The notes under the pieces: generated by a model | Told to the model about the DNA's origin: nothing | The model's database searches: none | What the model saw: only the letters and a program-made list of their open reading frames with translations | In this document: piece after piece, positions 57,917-64,000 of the stretch | Position numbering within the stretch: the first letter of the stretch is position 1 | How the letters are laid out: each line of letters opens with the position of its first letter | Made by a program: the position numbers and the translations under genes | Assembly: GCA_028455995.1 (NCBI GenBank) | Contig: JABELC010000009.1 | Location: forward strand, 124,001-188,000 | Reading direction: 5' to 3' | DNA length: 64,000 nucleotides | Origin: Scleromitrula shiraiana | Lineage: Eukaryota > Ascomycota > Leotiomycetes > Helotiales > Sclerotiniaceae

Positions 57917-60167
57917 ATTGTTGCTGTCTTGTACATTATCCTTTATTTTGATTTTTTTTTTGATGATATTCTTTATAAAAAATTTCAAATACTAGTAAAA
58001 ATAATAAATTAATTCTTACTACTAGTAGTACTAGTAACTTGAAATCTAATTAATAATTTTTAAATACTAGTACTTCTAAATTCATCATGATAATTTATTA
58101 AAAATTAAATATCAAAAAAGATTATTATAACTTGAAACTACTAGCCTGAGTATATTCATAATTATATATAATTATATTAATTACTAATTAGTAATTAATT
58201 AATTGAAATCTTGATTTTATATAGAGATAGATCTATGTAAACCCTTAATTATATAATTACAGTAAGTCTAATATAGGAAATCCTTATCCAGCGTTGAACC
58301 ACTCTAACATAATTTAGTAGTATGCTAATCTAAAGTCAAATCTTTACATGAATTCTCGGCCTAGGCTCAAGGATTGCTTGACTAAAGGGTCATCAACCGT
58401 GTTAGTTCTTGTTCCAAAAACTACAGTCAACATATTATCGAGCGAACAGCGACCGGCAAGTAGCTGGGGTTAACAACTTGAAGCGCCGGTCCATCTTGGC
58501 TCTCATCTAAAAGACACTTGACCATGTCGGTGGCTTCGCGATCTAACACGTATGTGTACCTGACAAGTTCTTTCCTGTGAAGCCAAGCTGTAGCAAGATG
58601 ACGGTGCTGGGTGCTTCTTCCTAAGCCCAGATGAAATGTCGGCTTTATTCATGGATTATATTGTGGCATTCAAGACTCTAGACATGATGATATGGATACA
58701 AACCAAGTATCACCATAAGGTGTAGCTGTAACTCCGCGGCCAGAGAAAATAGTCTGGGTCTTCATGGACATCTCTTTTCGTGATGAGAAATTGCACATTT
58801 AGAAATTGGTAGATCCTTCAAGTTGGCGATCTCTGAGCTAGCTATCACAACACACAACTGATTCCCTAACCATATGGAGTACTGATCGCCAAACTTTCGA
58901 GCCCATTTATCCAGAGTAAGTTCTTGGTAATGTGATCGGAATGGAAAAAAAAACCTTTAATTATGCGAGATTATGTTAACATCGAAGAAAATAGTCACAG
59001 AGGGTCTGGAGACCAACCGACAATGGGAAGCCCGACAGGTCCATCTGGAATTTCTGTTATTTGAGACATGTTCTAAATGGCTAGACTGGTACATGAACAA
59101 GATGAGATGAACAGAGACGAAAACTGCAAACGAAAGAACGATAGAAGATAGATTTTCAGCTGTGGATTTTATGATTGATAAATTCAACATGGAAATATCG
59201 GACTCGGCTGCATTGACCATGCTGCAATCGATGTTTTGAAACATAGTTGATGGAAGAACATTGGACCAGATCAAATTAGTATGGTAGTAGCGTACTATAT
59301 TATGAATATGATAAGATGATCCCGAATTCCATCCATGTTTACCGAAAGCCAAACCCTGCGTCTGGCCATGCATGCTGCAAGGTAATTTATAATTCCGATC
59401 TCTCACGCGCGAAAAACGTGGCTAACTCCATCGTGCCTCTTGTGAAACCTACCGAATGTAAGAACATAGCAAGTAACAACTCACGAAGAACTCTCCTCTA
59501 TATCTTATTTTCTCCGTGCCACGCTGAAACCCAACATCCTCGAGGTGGAAAAGAGAATAGGAAATATAAAAATGCGTACCAAATACACCTCAATCGGCTT
59601 CGAATTTTTCCATTGGTTTGCCTCGCGGGATGAATCAATCTACATTGACTGCATAGTAAACCATTCGAGTTCTCTGCATGGATACTATTCTCTTTGGTTG
59701 AAGCTCAAGAAAGGTCATGTTATATTCCTTTTCTTCTCAAGAAAATGAATACCCTTGTTTCATTGGGTGGCTTGGTCAGTATAGTGGTTTGAGTCTATCG
59801 ATGGAGGAAAACATGGAATACCAAGTCAAAAATGTGTTCATTCCCTTCCAGGTCGTTGGACCTGTTTGAAGCAAATTGAATATCATCCTTGGGAGTGTAT
59901 GGATCAATATATCCTGCCAATACAATTGGATTCCTGGGGGTTTCGAAATTCATTCTTTCATTCGAGACACATGTTTATTTGAATTTTTCGAAGGTTATGT
60001 TACGCTTCAAGTTGTTTTTATTCATAGAATTAGGATAATCTAGAAATCGACCATTCAATACTATTCGTAGCTATCGTAAATACCACGTGATACCATGGAT
60101 TCTCTCTACCACATCCCGTTTAAGTTATTAACTTTTTGATCCAAAAGCACAAACCCAAATGTAAAAC
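57917..60167. other. Intergenic region, AT-rich in its first part
   Basis: 2.25 kb without a supported gene. The first part (about 57950-58260) is AT-rich with ACTAGTAG runs and may be a decayed repeat without identifiable ends. The rest is of normal composition. Open frames at 58957-59406 (minus) and 59316-59748 (plus) have no recognisable domains and no convincing splice structure. Confidence 0.45.
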
Positions 60168-61464
60168 TCAATCGTTCTTACCACCACGAACAGCACCGCC
60201 GTCATTATTATGACTTCCTTCTTCAATGGCCTTGCCACCACTAGCACTTACGCTGGCACTCTCATCACCGCCTCCCAGTTCACTAATAACCACAACTGGG
60301 GTCGGATTTGGAACCTGCTGCCCACCATTTTGTACTATGGGAGCCCAAGCTGGCGGTGGTGGACTCGCACTTCCTGAAGAATTTACCATATCCGGTGCAT
60401 ATGCACGATAAGTGTTTCCAGCAACAGCAGCCGGGGATTTTTCATTTGGAGACCAGGCCGTTGAATGATCTGCAGCTGTTTGAGGCGGCTGTTGTTGGTA
60501 GGAAAATTGAGGGGATTGTGGGTTGAGATTGGGATTGGGATTTAGATTTGTATCTGCAGCAGGACCGATGGGCTGATGATGGAAAGCGGCAAGAATTTGG
60601 GCTGCTTTATTGGTGGAAGAACGGCGCCAGAAAATGATAGTCAGGAGGATGGAAGATATCCCAAAGAGGGTGACGCCGACTGCTATTCCTGCTTTAGCGG
60701 GTGTTGAAAGGCTTTTATTGGTGGCCGTTGCAGTTGTGCTGGATGTTGGCATTACCATAGTTGTGAGTGAGGCCGGTGATGTTGGATTTGTCATATCAGA
60801 TGATGATGAGAGGCTCGAGGTTGTAGTGGATTCAGCTACTGAAAAGCTTTTGGAATTCTGAGGAGTTGAAGTAGTCTCGGCGGCAATTGATTGGCTGGTC
60901 CAATTCCATGTTGTAGTGAAAACACGCTCGTTCTCAATAGCGACTACCGAATCACATGCGAGAAAACTAAGACTGCTATAAGCAGCATAAACCCATGTAT
61001 TACAGTATGGATAGTCCGAAGAGGTACTTTGAGTTGTGTTAGCAGAGCTCTAAATGAATGTGAATCTATAACTCACCAAAGCGCAGCGCCAGGATCTGCA
61101 GTTTCGTTGAGAGCTCCTGTGGCTTGGAGACTTGATAGAATACTGAATGGTGTGCAAGTAGTGGCTATCTCGCAGGTTCCTCCGCTAGGCAAGTCTTTAG
61201 CGATCTAAACAAGACAATTTGAGGACGGGATATTTACGGTGAGCAACATGCTGCTAATTCTCCAACAGGTCCAACACAAGTGTATGGATACGAACAAACA
61301 TTGTTGTCGCATGGTATGGGGTCACGCTTTAAAGCTCGAGCAAGATCTCTCAAAGAGGCAGGAGTCGTAATCATAGGAGCAGCCTCGTCACTCAATGTAC
61401 TGGTGGCGGCATTCACACCAAGATACCAGCCACACAATAACATTGAAAATCTGAAAGTAATCAT
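60168..61464 (-). CDS. Single-pass surface protein with Cys-rich ectodomain and Ser/Thr-rich stalk
   Basis: Three minus-strand exons (61238-61464, 61077-61184, 60168-61026) give about 397 residues. For the first intron (GTAAAT donor) I chose the acceptor at 61185-61186, because it yields SPGGTCEIATTC in frame, whereas the nearer AG shifts frame. The N-terminus is a signal peptide (MITFRFSMLLCGWYLGVNA). The ectodomain has paired Cys residues (CDNNVCSYPYTC, ACCSPGGTC, TTC, YPYC, FLAC) and Trp residues. A Ser/Thr-rich stalk follows, then the TM segment AGIAVGVTLFGISSILLTIIFW and a Pro/Gln-rich cytoplasmic tail of about 150 residues. The layout resembles fungal surface sensor or WSC-like proteins, but the Cys pattern is not one I can name. 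It is a plausible cell-wall or stress sensor; the ligand is unknown. Confidence 0.8.
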
Positions 61465-64000
61465 TTCAGTTATGAATATGAAGTTGTCAGCTGAATGAGA
61501 AAGAAGTAAAAAAGACGCAGGAAGGCTCGACTAAAAAAATAACATGAATATGAAGACCAAGCCATTCAATTTAATACATACAAGGCTGAAGAAGAATGCC
61601 GATTCCCAAACCGTAGCACAACAACGTAAAAACGAGAATGACAAAGGTGGATATACTGCGACCAGCCGTTGAAGCATACATACATACATACATACATAAT
61701 TCCCGCCAAGATCAATTGGATAAGAAACACCAAGTCTCTCAACAGCTGTTCGATCAGTGCTACGAAAGTGATTCGACAGGTAGATAGACCATGCAAATCT
61801 GCAGTATTCCCTGGCTAGCTCTGAGATACAAATACAGTGACCGATGAAGCTCGGGAGCGTTATGCGGGGTCCCATTTCGTATCGATGTACCGTATAGCTG
61901 GCATTTAATCTAGTTATTGCGAGTAGAAGTGACCATTGACTTGGTGCAATTCCTGGATTTTACTCTTCATGTATTCTACCATGCAATGTCCATGACTCCA
62001 GTAAGTTTTTCTTGATCTTTACCGGTCTCTCGATCGAAACGAAACGAAACGAAAGATCACTTGGGTATTCTCAAAGGACCACCTGCTCAAATTCAAGTAC
62101 TAGTCAAAGTAGAAGCATCGAGAATCCCGCCAGCTTTCAGTGTATTGTACTACTTGCCGGGAAGGCGAAGAAGCAGATGGGCAAGAAGCCGCGTCACCAG
62201 GCTGGGAACATATTGAAAAGATTAATCAAGATAGATGCCAGAAAGAATTGCCCCGACAACCTACACGAAATGTGAACTCAGATATAGAAACATATCTATA
62301 TCCATGATGAACGGAAATGAAACTTATTTTTCCAAAGAACTCGAAAACCAAATCGTCTGTGTAGTGATCGAGCCAGAACAATTACCTATATTCGAACGTT
62401 ATCGATAGGCATGCATGTAAACCCCACGAAGTATCGCGTTAATTTGAAACATCATGGGTGAGAGTTGATTCAACCAAAAAGAAAAAAGAGAGTGAAAAAA
62501 GTGATTGAAGTTTGAAATACCAGCAGTAGCGTCAATTTTGAGCATGGATTGTGGTACCTATCCTCGTCGCACATCCCTAATCTGGAAAGACAAGTAGTAC
62601 AATCCTGTATATCCCACATCAACAGATGCATATCATGAAATTTTCCATGTCTGCTGTGTCAGGAGGGCGTTTGAAACATTAGATTATTTTCAACGGGTTT
62701 AAGAAGGTCATTCTTTCTTGTTACCTTCTCTTTCGACACTTGTCGTACGAATCACATGCGATGGTTAGGATATACCTAGAGTTCTTCATTGATTTATTGT
62801 GGCTGTCGCGAGCGGAATATCATGCTAGTGCTCAAGGTTCTAGGCCATATCGTATTGAAAACCAGAGTGACACGATGATAAAATGATAGGGGTTTTCAGG
62901 CCGTGAGAGGAAGAGATAAAGGTTGCTAGAAATGGAACGGATTTCAAAACCGCGATGGCAGGAGATTGACCTTCGAGATGAGAGTGTTGGATATTCGAAA
63001 ATCTATGTCCATGAGATACGCGTAAAGTCTTAGGCAGGGTGATGAATGATATGAGGGTTTAGAGCAGGATCGAGCAACTGCCAGACTGGGCCACTGGAAC
63101 CAGACGGCAATTCTCCTCCATTAACGATCTGGGGGAAAATGCAGAACGCAAGATAATGAGGAATGTAGTGATTTCAATTCTCAACTTTGAACATGGATAT
63201 AGGATTGTCTTCTCACGACGATCCCCGGTAAGGAAATCGAAAACGAGGATAAACTGAGTGCAAGACCTTGCGCAACTTTCCAGATACAAATGAGAGAGTA
63301 GAGACTCATAGATGAAAGAGAAATCTAGATCGACTAGAAAGTTATGTTAGGAATACAATTTGGATCGACTCCGCAGCGGAAATATAATGCTTGGCTGATC
63401 AACTATATGCAGTGCTCTATCTGGAGAACGCCAGAAGTGCAAAAATAGAGCAGACACGTCATTGACCTTATCAATCTTTAAGTATCGTGGTTTCCTTCAG
63501 CGACCTCACTACTATTATTGTCATGAAGACATCGTTCCATTAGCCATCAACATAACTAAATAGGTTTTACAAATTTCAGCTAAGATTAGATATCTCTCGA
63601 AGAAGCAAGACTGCAAGAGTCATGCGATATTGACGCCTCGAGCGCCACCACAGTCTCTAAAAAGAATCAAATAATCTAGGCATATCTAACTAAGTAGGCA
63701 GAATATATTTATTCGAAGCCCAAAAGGACAAGATCATCTAAAGGGGAAAACGATGATAGATTTCCGTGCCGTGTACGTTAATTATATCAACTGCCCGTTT
63801 TGCAATGGCTTTAGATCAGGATAAGCTGACTGTTCCCCTTTTTCTGATCGACCTTGCTATATACATGTTTTCGTCTCATCCTTTCGTTTCATATACAATG
63901 AATGACCGACCTCCTGGTCTGTGGGTGCTTGTAAAGTCTGTGCAAAAGAAGCCCTAATCCTATTTACGTGAAGTATTTGTGGTATCTTCAGCCCCAAGTA
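61465..64000. other. Gene-free stretch at window end
   Basis: 2.5 kb upstream of the surface protein. I found no recognisable domain in any frame. A short (CATA)n run lies near 61676-61696. Some short open frames exist (62012-62275 plus, 63059-63289 minus) but none has support. The next gene probably lies beyond the window. Confidence 0.4.

Noticed and set aside
57950..58260. AT-rich stretch after the peptidase-like gene as a third TIR element
   Set aside because: I could find neither matching inverted ends nor a target duplication.
58957..59748. Overlapping open frames on both strands of 105-149 codons
   Set aside because: Neither has a recognisable motif, and they overlap antisense to each other; one or both are chance frames.

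Overview
The window is nuclear DNA of a filamentous ascomycete. Genes carry short spliceosomal introns of about 50-130 bases with GTRNGT-type donors, CTAAC/CTAAT branch points and AG acceptors. The gene set (Set2, Aos1, Bmt5, GABA transaminase, NRPS-like reductase, GH47 mannosidase) is fungal. The general feel of the proteins and the AT-rich intergenic DNA suggest a leotiomycete, possibly Sclerotiniaceae, but I cannot run a search and hold that loosely. Exon coordinates were worked out by hand from splice signals and reading frame.

Layout. 1-11 kb is an accessory-looking stretch: a secreted histidine phosphatase-like protein, a 668-bp inverted-repeat element with a 9-bp target duplication, a small cupin gene, two broken short-chain dehydrogenase genes and one intact one. 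11-37 kb is housekeeping: a conserved unknown protein, the rRNA methyltransferase Bmt5, the SUMO E1 subunit Aos1, a 604-residue unknown protein, the histone H3K36 methyltransferase Set2, an AT-hook protein, mitochondrial GABA transaminase and a 2H phosphodiesterase-like protein. The spacers there are long and full of microsatellites.

37-50.5 kb is the most unusual part. An apparently intact A-T-R NRPS-like reductase and an intact monocarboxylate-type MFS transporter sit beside a phenylalanine ammonia-lyase relic, a frameshifted nitrilase, an AlaX-type tRNA-editing gene with two internal stops, and a 2-oxoglutarate oxygenase gene cut in two by an 858-bp terminal-inverted-repeat element. Removing that element with one copy of its 3-bp duplication rejoins the oxygenase frame exactly. 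Several of the nonsense codons are of the kind C-to-T change makes (CAG/CAA to TAG/TAA, TGG to TGA), which fits repeat-induced point mutation or its leakage next to AT-rich islands. I read this as a decaying accessory or secondary-metabolite locus.

50.5-64 kb holds an NAD(P)-binding protein, a GH47 alpha-1,2-mannosidase, an aspartic-peptidase-fold membrane protein that lacks the catalytic motifs, and a second single-pass surface protein with a Ser/Thr-rich stalk. The last 2.5 kb shows no gene I can support. I recognised no tRNA, rRNA or CRISPR feature.
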